In this document: one piece after another, positions 1-7,760 of the stretch
Position numbering within the stretch: position 1 is the stretch's first letter
How the letters are laid out: the number at the start of each line of letters is the position of its first letter
Assembly: GCF_905201705.1 (NCBI RefSeq)
Contig: NZ_CAJKOX010000001.1
Location: 1 to 64,000, forward strand
Length of the DNA: 64,000 nucleotides
Direction of reading: 5' to 3'
Source: an uncultured Marvinbryantia sp.
GTDB taxonomy: Bacteria; Bacillota; Clostridia; Lachnospirales; Lachnospiraceae
The notes under the pieces: generated by a model
What the model was told of the DNA's origin: nothing
Database searches by the model: none
What the model saw: the letters and a program-made list of their open reading frames with translations, nothing else
Position numbers and translations under genes: made by a program

Positions 1-532
1 CTAGCAATGACAGTATTACCACAGGAATAAACCCCGCCGGCGCTATCGGGAAAACAAATGCATTGATCCCCCATAACGCCAACATGGCAACCAGACTATA
101 TCCTCCGGTAATACCGTTTATACCATCCATGAAATTATATATATTGAGTATGGCCAACCCGACGAACAAAGCCACAACCACGTATCCCCACGAAACCTCA
201 TGAACCCCTAGCTGTAACAGCAACAATAACAAAGAAAAGGTCTGGAACAAAAGACGAACCTTTGCAGAAAGCGGGTGCATATCATCAATAAAACTCACCA
301 AAGCCACCAACGTCACTCCGCATAAAAACCAAGGTGCAAAAAAATCAAAGATCAATCCATGCACAAGTACCCCTAAATAAAAAATCACCCCACCTCCTCG
401 TAGGGTAATTGTATGATGAGAACTCCTTACATTAGGAACATCCAAAATATTATATCTCTTGGCAATCTTAAAATAAATGTTCTCCAGCACGAAAAGAAGC
501 AGGAGAACAAATCCATAGATCCAATTTATCAT
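1..532 (-). CDS. WecA/MraY-type sugar-phosphate transferase (3' part beyond window)
   Basis: Transfers a sugar-1-phosphate from a UDP-sugar to undecaprenyl phosphate at the inner face of the membrane, the first step of a surface polysaccharide. About 177 residues are visible; the rest lies before base 1. The family signatures are clear: DVPNxRSSHxxxTxRGGG at residues 31-48, FIDD at 81-84, and NIYNFMDGINGITGG at 130-144, separated by hydrophobic segments. The ATG (530-532) overlaps the TGA of the epimerase gene as ATGA, so the two are translationally coupled. An epimerase followed by this transferase is a common end to Bacteroidales capsule/O-antigen loci, and the sequence looks Bacteroidales-like rather than like the rest of the window. 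The exact sugar specificity cannot be read. Confidence 0.9.
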   Translation of the reverse strand, partial: MINWIYGFVLLLLFVLENIYFKIAKRYNILDVPNVRSSHHTITLRGGGVIFYLGVLVHGLIFDFFAPWFLCGVTLVALVSFIDDMHPLSAKVRLLFQTFSLLLLLLQLGVHEVSWGYVVVALFVGLAILNIYNFMDGINGITGGYSLVAMLALWGINAFVFPIAPAGFIPVVILSLL

Positions 533-1443
533 TTCTGTCGCTTAAACGATTCAACCATCTCTCGAATTCCATCCTCCAAAGTGTAACGAGGCTCGTAACC
601 GATAGCGCTTAATGCTAACTGACGATCAATAACCACATCTCCCCAGAGTTTCTGATAAAGATCAGGACGAACCTTCTCTATCAGTTTCAAGAATATAGAT
701 GGAGAAGGTAGATTTATCGTGTGTACTCCCAATTGACGAGAAATTTCCTCGACCACGTTACGCGTAGAATAAGGAACTTTATCCGTCGGATAGAATACTC
801 CCTCAACCTCTTTCTCTACGGCTAAATGAATAAACTCAACCAAATTTTTTACATTAATAAAATCACGACTATTCCGGGCAGAACCGAAAGGCAGCGGAAT
901 ATGTTTATTTACCAAACGAATCAAACGCAACATATTACCCGGAGCCATCCCCCCCCCGTATGCCATCGGCGGACGAATAATTGCGGCCTTAAATTCCCGG
1001 TCGTTCATTGCAACTAACTCTTTATCTGCTTTAAGCTTAGAACTCCCGTAATAAGTCTGTGGTCTTTCCGGTGTTGTCTCAGAAATTCGACTGGCACTAC
1101 CGAACACGGCAATCGTACTCATCTGCACGAACTGACGTACCCCTGCCTGTTTTGCTTTCTGAGCTAATAAACAAGCCATCCGATAATTCACATCATCATA
1201 AAGCTCTTGGTCTTTCAATTCCGGACGATGTACGATAGCTGCAAAATTTATTACCGCATCAAACCCTGAAAATGCTTCAACAGGCATATCTCGAAATGCT
1301 TTCACAACAATCTCTTTCTCGTACCCAGTCGGCCTGCGACTGTAACACGTGATAGAATCCGTTGATACATATTTCTTTATAAATTGCCCGGCAATAAAAC
1401 TATCTCCTCCAATAATCAATATTCTTTTCATTCCTTGATCCAT
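529..1443 (-). CDS. NAD-dependent sugar epimerase/dehydratase (extended SDR)
   Basis: Modifies a nucleotide sugar (4-epimerase, reductase or dehydratase type) for surface polysaccharide assembly. 304 residues. The N-terminal Rossmann fold shows IIGGDSFIAG (GxxGxxG type) near residues 9-18. The catalytic Tyr-x3-Lys is in QTYYGSSK near residue 130, with a preceding MSTIAVFG serine motif. The second Met (codon 5, base 1431) is an equally good start; neither has a Shine-Dalgarno, which is usual in Bacteroidetes. It is coupled by ATGA to the WecA-like gene. Substrate is not determinable; the pairing with a WecA-like transferase suggests it makes that enzyme's UDP-sugar. The low GC and style differ from genes after 1.84 kb. 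Confidence 0.85.
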   Translation of the reverse strand: MDQGMKRILIIGGDSFIAGQFIKKYVSTDSITCYSRRPTGYEKEIVVKAFRDMPVEAFSGFDAVINFAAIVHRPELKDQELYDDVNYRMACLLAQKAKQAGVRQFVQMSTIAVFGSASRISETTPERPQTYYGSSKLKADKELVAMNDREFKAAIIRPPMAYGGGMAPGNMLRLIRLVNKHIPLPFGSARNSRDFINVKNLVEFIHLAVEKEVEGVFYPTDKVPYSTRNVVEEISRQLGVHTINLPSPSIFLKLIEKVRPDLYQKLWGDVVIDRQLALSAIGYEPRYTLEDGIREMVESFKRQK

Positions 1444-1638
1444 TTAAAACGGCATAAACCTCCAACTTGCTCACATACATGAGCATCATTATCTATCTCA
1501 TATTAGCGTGTTTATAAACAGGATTCGCTCTCTCCTCTTATCTTGCTCCCCCCTTTTACGTCGTATAGACCTCAGATGTTTTATTCGTTCTCATATAATT
1601 AAATAATAGTGTTGTGTGTGTTATTTTTAATCAAGATG

Positions 1639-1646
1639 CAAAAATA
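1639..1646 (-). promoter_or_regulatory. Possible Bacteroidetes-type -7 box
   Basis: The gap 1444-1836 is AT-rich and holds no convincing gene. On the minus strand it contains TATTTTTG, which matches the Bacteroidetes -7 consensus TAnnTTTG. The -33 TTTG element is poor at the expected spacing, so support is partial. TTCTAACACTT is repeated directly near 1731-1754. The change from Bacteroidales-like to Firmicutes-like sequence falls somewhere between here and the MerR gene that ends at 1837. Confidence 0.3.
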
Positions 1647-1836
1647 CATCAATGGTTGCGTCATAAAATGGTATTTTTTTGTTTTTAACAAATGCTCCTA
1701 AATGGAGCGCCAGGTTCCAATTTTTCGTTTGTTCTAACACTTATTCTAACACTTTAATAATTTTTTAAAATCCGTCAATAACGCGATTCTCGATCAAGCA
1801 TACGAAAAACCTTGAATTTAAAGGTATTTCAGACGA

Positions 1837-2673
1837 TTAGAATATCAAAGAATCCATTTTAGTGATCCCGACAATCAATGTGCCAATAAGTACAACTGTG
1901 TCTATAAGCAGAACGCTTACGATACTTTTAACCAAATCATATACAAACAGTATAGAAAATAACTCAACGGACAACGCAATAAAACATAGATAGTTTGTCA
2001 GATATTCTGTTATGAGTTCCCCATGAAGGTAATTCATCAGTAGCCTTGCATGTATAACCGGCCGTAAAAAAAGGCGGATAATAATGCAGGCTAATGGATA
2101 GGTGAAAATAAAAGCTTTATCTACAAGCGAAGTTGCATTTCCGTTACTCCACTGAACAGGGATTTCCGGCGGCAGTTTCGTATATGATACGAATCCGATT
2201 ATCAAACATAGTGAAGCGATAATTGTCCATGTAATAAAGCTTCCCCATATATACAGAAAGCTGACCGAATCCAGTTTGATAACAGTTTTATTATCATTCC
2301 AATAAGTCTGTAAATCTGTCACATATTTTTCCACTTGCATTTCATCAAAGCTGATATTTCCGGCAGCAAGCATTTTTTCGCACATAATCTTTGCTTTGTT
2401 TAAGTCCGCGATCTGTGTTTGAAGCGTCGCTGTCTGCTTTTCTATCACGTCCATTAAAGGTACTTTATTGGACATGATGTACCGAATATCTTCAATGGAG
2501 ATTTCCAATGTACGCAGATAAGCAATTTTCTTGATATTTTCAATATCTCGTTCGGAATAATCCCTATATCCGTTTTTATCATTCCTCGCTGGCTCAATAA
2601 GCTTTTCCTTTTCATAAAAACGTATATTGGAACGTGCTAATCCTGTTCTTTCTTCAACCTCTTTTATTGTCAT
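1837..2673 (-). CDS. MerR-family regulator with DUF1648-like membrane C-terminus
   Basis: 278 residues. Residues 1-70 are a MerR winged helix: TIKEVEERTGLARSNIRFYEKEKLI is the recognition region, followed by YRDYSERDI. A dimerisation helix runs to about residue 125. The C-terminal ~145 residues are membrane segments containing LPPEIPVQWSNGNA, which resembles the DUF1648 motif of SdpI-like immunity proteins. A one-component membrane-anchored regulator is therefore likely. The ligand is unknown. No partner gene is adjacent; the next gene upstream on this strand is the ZinT-like protein, after a 334-base gap. ATG at 2673 with GGAGGG upstream. Confidence 0.8.
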   Translation of the reverse strand: MTIKEVEERTGLARSNIRFYEKEKLIEPARNDKNGYRDYSERDIENIKKIAYLRTLEISIEDIRYIMSNKVPLMDVIEKQTATLQTQIADLNKAKIMCEKMLAAGNISFDEMQVEKYVTDLQTYWNDNKTVIKLDSVSFLYIWGSFITWTIIASLCLIIGFVSYTKLPPEIPVQWSNGNATSLVDKAFIFTYPLACIIIRLFLRPVIHARLLMNYLHGELITEYLTNYLCFIALSVELFSILFVYDLVKSIVSVLLIDTVVLIGTLIVGITKMDSLIF

Positions 2674-2695
2674 ATATCGTGCCCTCCTGCTGTAA

Positions 2696-2726
2696 ATAAT
2701 AAGGTATCAACAAGGTTTACAGTCAA
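2696..2726 (-). promoter_or_regulatory. Promoter of the merR-like gene with 19-bp spacer
   Basis: On the minus strand TTGACT (2721-2726) and TATTAT (2696-2701) are separated by 19 bp. This overlong spacer is characteristic of promoters twisted into an active form by MerR proteins, so the gene probably regulates itself. Confidence 0.6.
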
Positions 2727-2867
2727 GTCTTTTTTCAAATTTTTTAAAACAAGAGCTTCTGATGATTGTAAAACGAAATCAGATAGAAAAATGATGGATA
2801 TGTCGATAGTGAGGATGAGATCACTGGATTAGCCGCATGTAATGGATGCTGCAGGTTATAGATGTGT

Positions 2868-2901
2868 GAGCGGAATGCGGTGATAGATGCACATTCCGCT
2901 C
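2868..2901. other. Perfect 10-bp inverted repeat in the 2674-3007 gap
   Basis: GAGCGGAATG (2868-2877) and CATTCCGCTC (2892-2901) form a stem with a 14-base loop, followed by a second small stem GGACGG/CCGTCC just after 2910. There is no T-run on the minus strand, so it is only a weak terminator candidate for the ZinT-like gene. No gene is visible in the remainder of this gap. Confidence 0.45.
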
Positions 2902-3007
2902 TTAGGGGAGGGACGGTCAGTAAGCCCGTCCGAACCGATGCCGCCGCTGCTCATGTGTAAGGTTAGCCTGAAGCGGAGCGCTATGGACACTCCCACTGCA
3001 GTTTAAA

Positions 3008-3721
3008 TTATCGATTCGGCTCCTGTGCGCCGTACACCACGCGGATTGTATAATCCACATCCTCTATCGGAGCATCAGCATCGATCACAACGCCTGCGCT
3101 GCCTTCATAAGTATCTGTCGCTAAAGCCTCATAATCATCTGCGGCATGACGAATGTTAAAGCTCTGGATAACGCCGCCTTCCTCTGTTGCTATATTAGGA
3201 AGCGTCAGGCAGAGATATGTGAATTCCTCTGCACCAGCATTGTCCGTCTTGTAGATATACGCATTTTCGCCCTCAATGGCATTTTCAATGGTTTCTACAA
3301 AACTGTACTGATAAGAGAATACCTTGTCGCCCTCGCTGTCCAGTGCAGTCATGGAATCGTCTGTGAATGTGAAAGAGGAAATATCATCCTCAAATCCTGC
3401 CGCCTGGATTTGCAGGGCTTTCAGGCCCTCACCGTCCAGATCATCCATGCCGATCGCAGGGCCAAAGGCTTCCGCCGCCGCTTCATAGGCATCATCCAAA
3501 TCCGGATTTTGTGTAAAGGTGTAAAAGGCCGTCCAACCAGCGTCATTTTTCCAGTCAGCAAGCGTTTCTCCGGTTGCTTCTTCTTGAGAGGTTTCTTCCT
3601 GCTGAGATGTTTCGCTTTCCGCAGCGACGAAGCTATTTTCGCTGTTGTCTGCGGAAATTCCGTAACCGCCAAGAGAAAGTGACAGCATAGCCGCCAGGAT
3701 AAGTGATAAAAGTTTTTTCAT
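3008..3721 (-). CDS. ZinT-like secreted protein with mutated lipobox
   Basis: 237 residues. An N-terminal signal peptide (1-~24) is followed by a Ser/Glu/Thr-rich linker to about residue 52. The body resembles the ZinT/YodA calycin domain: ETLADWKNDAGWTAFY at the start, a middle FSYQYSFVETI strand, and FNIRHAADDYEAL where ZinT has its HxHxY-type metal strand. Known ZinT proteins bind zinc or cadmium outside the membrane and pass zinc to uptake systems. Here the HxH is not intact. The signal peptide ends SLGGYG where a lipoprotein would have SLGGCG, so anchoring is probably lost by a single TGC to TAC change. ATG 3721 with AGGAGAT upstream. Confidence 0.6.
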   Translation of the reverse strand: MKKLLSLILAAMLSLSLGGYGISADNSENSFVAAESETSQQEETSQEEATGETLADWKNDAGWTAFYTFTQNPDLDDAYEAAAEAFGPAIGMDDLDGEGLKALQIQAAGFEDDISSFTFTDDSMTALDSEGDKVFSYQYSFVETIENAIEGENAYIYKTDNAGAEEFTYLCLTLPNIATEEGGVIQSFNIRHAADDYEALATDTYEGSAGVVIDADAPIEDVDYTIRVVYGAQEPNR

Positions 3722-3749
3722 GAGTATAGATCTCCTTTTAATTTATTTT

Positions 3750-3930
3750 CTAACCCTCGGTGGATGTCTGCAAATTCCATAGCTTTGCATATAGTCCATT
3801 TTGGGTAAGAAGCTGTTTATGGGTTCCTTCTCTACGATCTGTCCTTCATCCAGAACAAGGATGGTATCTGTGCCTGCAACGTTTTTTGACCGGTGAGCGA
3901 TCACGACAACTGTACGCTGGCTTTCTTCTT
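3750..3930 (-). pseudogene. 3' remnant of an ABC exporter ATPase domain, frameshifted
   Basis: Minus-strand translation gives ESQRTVVVIAHRSKNVAG then TDTILVLDEGQIVEK. This is the H-loop region and C-terminus of an ABC exporter nucleotide-binding domain. Restoring one G in the run near 3813 continues it as GTHKQLLTQNGLY and on to a TAG at 3750-3752, so there is a one-base deletion. The 5' part (membrane domain, Walker A, signature) is missing upstream of 3930, where unrelated hairpin-rich sequence begins. It lies downstream of a broken TetR gene, an arrangement typical of TetR-controlled multidrug ABC half-transporter operons. Confidence 0.8.
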
Positions 3931-4028
3931 ACAGACAGAATTCGTTCTGTACCCCTAAAACGCCGCAACGGAAATGCCCCTTGCGGAACATTCCCGTTGT
4001 GTTTGTTATATATGAAATTATCTGCACG

Positions 4029-4646
4029 CTATGGCGAATAGAATAGTTGGTCGGTGATTTCCAATATGTTCTTCAGATCATAAGAATCACCGTTCCCGGT
4101 AAACTTGCTGTTATAAATCATGCCCCATGCTCCATACAGCACAAAAGTAGCGAAGGCTTCTGCATTGTCCTCCGTGATATGGAAACGATTGTTAAGCCGT
4201 TTTTCCCGGATGCCTTACAAAATAAACCTGGAATAGGGAACAACCATGCAGTCTAACATATGTACCAGATCATAGAGCTTGTAGGAAGTATCGGAGATGG
4301 ATGCGTCACAGCGCGGCGCAAAATTTTCCATATAGCCCTGTATATCTTCCTCAACCATGCTGCGAAATATCGGCAATTTTTCTTCAAAAGAAACTGCCTC
4401 ATCCTCAAGAATCCTGCATTTTCGTTTTAAACGCTTTGCAATATATTGTTCCATAGAGGCAAGGTAGATGTCCTGCTTAGACTTGAAATAGTAGTAGAAC
4501 ATCCCTGGTGCTCCGTTTACTACATTCAAAATATCCCGGACGGAAACCGCTTCATAACCTTTTTCAGCGAAAAGAGCAGATGCAGCATCGATCAATTCCT
4601 GCCGTCTGACCTCCGGCTTTTTACTGTTCTTTTTCAGATCATGCAC
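4029..4646 (-). pseudogene. TetR-family repressor interrupted by an in-frame TAA
   Basis: Residues 1-60 are a standard TetR helix-turn-helix: RRQELIDAASALFAEKGYE, VSVRDILNVVNGAPGMFYYYF, KSKQDIY. The frame stops at TAA (4215-4217) after 143 codons, then continues in the same frame through GIREKRLNNRFHITEDNAEA and FATFVLYGAWGMIYN to TAG (4029-4031). This gives about 205 codons, normal TetR length. One substitution (for example GAA or CAA to TAA) explains it. The start is also poor: a GTG fused to the AAGGAG of the ribosome site. It probably once controlled the ABC exporter now remaining as a stub downstream. A truncated DNA-binding protein might still be made. Confidence 0.8.
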
Positions 4647-4659
4647 CTCCTTGTTACTA

Positions 4660-4675
4660 GTTAGAACAAACTAAC
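4660..4675. promoter_or_regulatory. GTTAG-N6-CTAAC palindrome upstream of tetR remnant
   Basis: GTTAG AACAAA CTAAC lies in the leader between the tetR promoter and start codon. It has the same form as the five palindromes at the ybaN, P-ATPase and DUF2325 promoters. It may be the TetR operator or one more site of that metal-type regulon. Confidence 0.6.
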
Positions 4676-4725
4676 CCGCTATTCTAATAAACGCCCGTCC
4701 GTTTACAGAACGAGCGTCTATCTAA

Positions 4726-4754
4726 ATAATACTCAGCAGCTTACCGCTTGTCAA
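4726..4754 (-). promoter_or_regulatory. Sigma-A promoter of the tetR remnant
   Basis: Minus-strand TTGACA (4749-4754), 17-bp spacer, TATTAT (4726-4731), directed at the tetR pseudogene. An imperfect hairpin and the 4660-4675 palindrome follow it. Confidence 0.65.
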
Positions 4755-4863
4755 GAGATAAACACCAATTCGGACAAAATTTCCTGTGGATCTCTTGTGG
4801 AGAAATTCCAAGATGGCAATGCCCTTTTGGCACAGGACTTTGCTAATTCCCGGTAAACAGGAC

Positions 4864-5286
4864 TTAACTACTTGCAGCGCTATGGCAAACACAGTAGGAA
4901 CAAACACTATTTGCCTCTGTATCCTTACATGGGCAGACATATTCCGGTTTTTCAGAAACAGAAAGGCATTTCCAGTGTGTTGCCTGCTGTGGGTGCATAG
5001 GACGTTTCTGCACAAAAGCGAGGTAAATACTTGCAAGAATAATCCATTTATGCCCTATGGAGCAGTCTGCCATATAGATATCCAGGTATCGCTGAAGTGC
5101 TTCGTATAAATTACGGACAGATTTTGTATCTATCTCAAAATTTTCAACAGGCGTATTTCTCATAGAGAGCAAAACGTCTCTGTTAAAAGAGCTGATTACC
5201 AGAGACGGATCAGCGTGTTCCAGTCTGTCCCATTCATCGGCGGTTATAGCTTCGATTAGTTTATTCAGTAATTCCTGTACCTGCAT
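4864..5286 (-). CDS. DUF2115-like protein
   Basis: 140 residues from the ATG at 5284-5286, chosen because AGAAGGGAG lies six bases upstream; it overlaps the end of the DUF2284 gene by 26 bases. The C-terminal motif, a conserved HP followed by YVCPCKDTEANSVCSYC, resembles the DUF2115 ending (HPxGT...YYCPvK...C.fC). DUF2115 is best known from methanogenic archaea and scattered anaerobes, and its function is not known to me. The N-terminal half is helical. Overlap with the DUF2284 gene indicates one transcription unit. The family call rests on motif reading only. Confidence 0.5.
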   Translation of the reverse strand: MQVQELLNKLIEAITADEWDRLEHADPSLVISSFNRDVLLSMRNTPVENFEIDTKSVRNLYEALQRYLDIYMADCSIGHKWIILASIYLAFVQKRPMHPQQATHWKCLSVSEKPEYVCPCKDTEANSVCSYCVCHSAASS

Positions 5287-5839
5287 TTTTTGCTCCCTTC
5301 TTTCCAAAAAGCAATCCACCGAAAAATGTTACCGTATTTTCGCCATTGTTGTACTGTATCCCGGCGGCTTTTGCAAGTTCATAAATATTAAAACCATAAC
5401 CTTCTATGGAGTGATGTAAATACTCTGGAAAGCGGCAGGGAGAATCAGGGTAAGTGCATTTGGTACATTTTCCGCACCCTTCATTGGAAAGCAATAAGTA
5501 ATCCAATAAAAACACCTTGAGTTTTTCATCGAAAATATCCACGCTGCCCTTAAAGCAAAGCAAGGCATTATGCATACCCTCAATATCAAACGAATGCTCC
5601 AAGTCATATTTTATAGAGAACAAGAGCATTTTCTCGTATTGCAGGACTCGCTTTTTACATTCATCTATCTTGCCGATTGCAGGCGGACAAGCCCAGGTCG
5701 CGCCGTAATTGTGGCAAGAATTTTCTTTACAGATTTCCCGTATCACCGGGTAAAACAACAAATCCTTTGTATTGATAAAATCTGCTTGCCATATACCACT
5801 CTGTATGGCAGTCTCTTTGATTTTTTCGCAAATATCCAT
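5261..5839 (-). CDS. DUF2284 putative metal-binding protein
   Basis: 192 residues with two cysteine groups. The first is C37-x4-C42-x8-C51 in ICKENSCHNYGATWACPP. The second is GCGKCTKCTYPDSPCRFPE near residues 122-140. This Cys pattern and the ATWACPP motif are those of the DUF2284 'predicted metal-binding' family, which probably carries an iron-sulfur cluster or another metal. It is the first gene of a two-gene unit with the DUF2115-like protein. The upstream region contains only a decayed fragment. Role unknown. Confidence 0.8.
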   Translation of the reverse strand: MDICEKIKETAIQSGIWQADFINTKDLLFYPVIREICKENSCHNYGATWACPPAIGKIDECKKRVLQYEKMLLFSIKYDLEHSFDIEGMHNALLCFKGSVDIFDEKLKVFLLDYLLLSNEGCGKCTKCTYPDSPCRFPEYLHHSIEGYGFNIYELAKAAGIQYNNGENTVTFFGGLLFGKKGAKNAGTGITE

Positions 5840-5916
5840 TTTTACATCCCCTGCATTTCCCTAAATTATAAATGTTAGGATTCTTAAAATCTATTTCAAT
5901 ACTTCTTGCAAATATT

Positions 5917-6208
5917 TTATTTTCCCGCCTGCTCAAGCATCTTTTTCACCAACTGCTGAAATTGTTCGCTGGTTTCATTGTCCGGCGGCAAGATCTTTTT
6001 AATCTGTTCCGCAGCTAACGTTATCCACATCATCAATGGGATATGATTCCGGCTTTGACTCCTGCGCGGCGATCATTCCCGTCACAGGTTCCTGAATCCC
6101 CTGACTTGCTCCCTCGGACACCCCGGTTCCTTTTGCGGGATATGCCGCCCGCTGCAAAGGGCCAAAATCCGCTGTCCGGGAGTTCCGGGTAAAGCCCTGG
6201 ATACGCAC
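5917..6208 (-). pseudogene. Unidentified coding remnant, probably frameshifted
   Basis: In 5840-6483 the only coding-like signal on the minus strand is PVTGMIAAQESKPESYPIDD, then after an apparent one-base shift near 6020 LAAEQIKKILPPDNETSEQF and QQLVKKMLEQAGK up to TAA (5917-5919). The parent family is not recognised; the acidic and helical C-terminus would suit a plasmid or conjugation protein, but that is a guess. Further right are a GTCTCA/TGAGAC hairpin (about 6341-6360) and AT-rich sequence without a gene. Confidence 0.35.
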
Positions 6209-6483
6209 ATTTTCCGTATGTTTTCATTATACAGAATAATTGCAGAAATGCAATTTCAAAAGAAGGAATATCCAGGCGGGAAAAGCACTGCAGCGAGCCA
6301 ACCTCAGGACAAAATGTCCCAAAGTCCGGGGAGCGTGTTCGTCTCAAAATCTTATGAGACGATTCCCAACTCCGCCTTCAGGAAATCTCGGGAAATTATT
6401 TCGTCAAATGTCGGAAAATATTTGTAAAATACAGGAATATGACGTATGATATAGACAATGTAAGCGCAAACGAGGTGTTTTGA

Positions 6484-6627
6484 ATGCAAAACCGCCCCAA
6501 AATTGCAGATGACATTCTAAAACGTAAATTTGGAAGGCAAAGGAGCGGTTTGGTTTTGATTACGGGACTTAAGCAGTGCGGAAAAACCACAACCGCCGAA
6601 CAGTACGAGAAGGAGTGTATCATATGA
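6484..6627 (+). pseudogene. Truncated DUF4143-type AAA ATPase N-terminus (47 codons)
   Basis: The frame begins MQNRPKIADDILKRKFG and contains a full Walker A, GLKQCGKT, in the context LVLITGLKQCGKTTTAEQ. This matches the start of the common DUF4143/ATP-binding protein family (GPKWCGKTTTAEQ). It ends at TGA (6625-6627), overlapping the ATG of the next gene as ATGA. The rest of a roughly 400-residue protein is gone, so it is the stub of a gene cut by a rearrangement. The stub may still be translated and coupled to the FAH gene. Confidence 0.65.
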
Positions 6628-7517
6628 AATTAGTGACATTTACAATAAGTGAAAAAGAACAGGTCGGCATTTTAAATTCTGCCGAAACCCATATCTACCC
6701 GGTTTCGGCTTTCCATCTTCCCTATGAAACAATGAACGAGCTAATTCAAAGGCTTTCCCCGGAGGAAAAGGAAATTCTTGCATCTTCCGCTGCGAAAGCG
6801 CCGGAGGAGGTGGCTGGCGCGGTTGAGAAAAGCAGCGTCCGTCTGCTGGCGCCGATCCCCTGCCCGATGCAGGATGTGATATGTCTCGGGATCAATTATA
6901 TGGCGCATGCGGAGGAATCCGCCCGTTATAAGAAGGAAGCGTTTGGCGGCGAGCGTCCCTACGCGATTTATTTCTCCAAGCGGGTGAACCGGGCGGTGGC
7001 GAACGGGGAGCCGATCCTTGCGCACGCCGATCTGGTAGACAGCCTTGACTATGAAGCGGAGCTGGCGGTGATCATCGGCAGGGATGCAAAGGACGTGGCA
7101 GAGGAAGATGCGGAAAAGTATGTGTTTGGCTATACGGTACTTAATGACGTGAGTGCCCGGAACGTTCAGACGCGCCATAAACAGTGGTATTTTGGAAAGA
7201 GCCTCGATGGTTTCACGCCGATGGGACCGTGCATTTTGACGGCGGACGAGGTTGCATTTCCGCCAAGGCTGAACATCCGGTCGCGGGTAAACGGCGAGCT
7301 GCGCCAGAACAGCAATACGGACCTGCTTATCTTTGGAATTCCACATATTATCAGTGAGCTTTCCCAGGGAATGACTCTGAAAGCGGGAACGATTATCGCC
7401 ACCGGCACGCCGGCCGGAGTCGGCATGGGCTTTCAGCCTCCGGTGTTCTTAAAAGACGGAGACGTTGTGGAATGCAGCATTGAAGGAATCGGAAGCATTA
7501 CGAACCCGGTGCGGTAA
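6624..7517 (+). CDS. Fumarylacetoacetate hydrolase family protein
   Basis: 297 residues from ATG 6624 (AGAAGGAG 7-8 bases before). The catalytic FAH fold is clear: VICLGINYMAHAEES, then SLDYEAELAVIIGRDA, which carries the metal-binding acidic residues, then NDVSARNVQ and TGTPAGVGMGF at the end. Members hydrolyse or isomerise small oxo-acids (2-hydroxyhepta-2,4-diene-1,7-dioate isomerase, acylpyruvase, oxaloacetate tautomerase or decarboxylase) with Mg or Mn in the cytoplasm. No aromatic catabolism genes are nearby, so a housekeeping acylpyruvate or oxaloacetate role is more likely than degradation. Its 5' end abuts the truncated ATPase stub. Confidence 0.88.
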   Translation: MKLVTFTISEKEQVGILNSAETHIYPVSAFHLPYETMNELIQRLSPEEKEILASSAAKAPEEVAGAVEKSSVRLLAPIPCPMQDVICLGINYMAHAEESARYKKEAFGGERPYAIYFSKRVNRAVANGEPILAHADLVDSLDYEAELAVIIGRDAKDVAEEDAEKYVFGYTVLNDVSARNVQTRHKQWYFGKSLDGFTPMGPCILTADEVAFPPRLNIRSRVNGELRQNSNTDLLIFGIPHIISELSQGMTLKAGTIIATGTPAGVGMGFQPPVFLKDGDVVECSIEGIGSITNPVR

Positions 7518-7639
7518 TGTGTGATATCAGGCAAGATGAGCCTGGTCTATTTTCTGTTTTGAAAACCATTCAAATCATTTTCCGAAGCTGCGGACTATCA
7601 GGTAAGCGAAGAAGGCAGGGACAATGACGATTATTTTTC

Positions 7640-7669
7640 TTGACAAAGAGATAACGTATGTTGTATAGT
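7640..7669 (+). promoter_or_regulatory. Promoter of ybaN-like gene
   Basis: TTGACA (7640-7645) and TATAGT (7664-7669), 18-bp spacer. The start point would fall at about 7676, directly against the first palindrome, so the operator overlaps the transcription start. Confidence 0.65.
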
Positions 7670-7676
7670 AAGACAA

Positions 7677-7692
7677 GTTAGCGGCTTCTAAC
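7677..7692. promoter_or_regulatory. GTTAG-N6-CTAAC operator 1 at ybaN
   Basis: GTTAG CGGCTT CTAAC, placed at the predicted +1 of the ybaN promoter. Arms are identical to those at 7719, 13442, 16196 and 16261. Confidence 0.75.
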
Positions 7693-7718
7693 AAAGGCTG
7701 CTTTTCTTGTGACAATTG

Positions 7719-7734
7719 GTTAGCAATAGCTAAC
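7719..7734. promoter_or_regulatory. GTTAG-N6-CTAAC operator 2 at ybaN
   Basis: GTTAG CAATAG CTAAC, 42 bp (four helical turns) from operator 1 and 11 bp before the ribosome site. Two tandem sites suggest tight repression of this gene. Confidence 0.75.
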
Positions 7735-7760
7735 TAAACAATAAGTGATGGGAGGCAAAC

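Noticed and set aside
3930..4028. Insertion sequence end between ABC stub and tetR
   Set aside because: An 11-bp near-perfect stem (CAACGGAAATG/CATTCCCGTTG) and an ACAGAA-TTCG-TTCTGT hairpin are seen, but no transposase or matching far end; more likely a deletion scar with hairpins.
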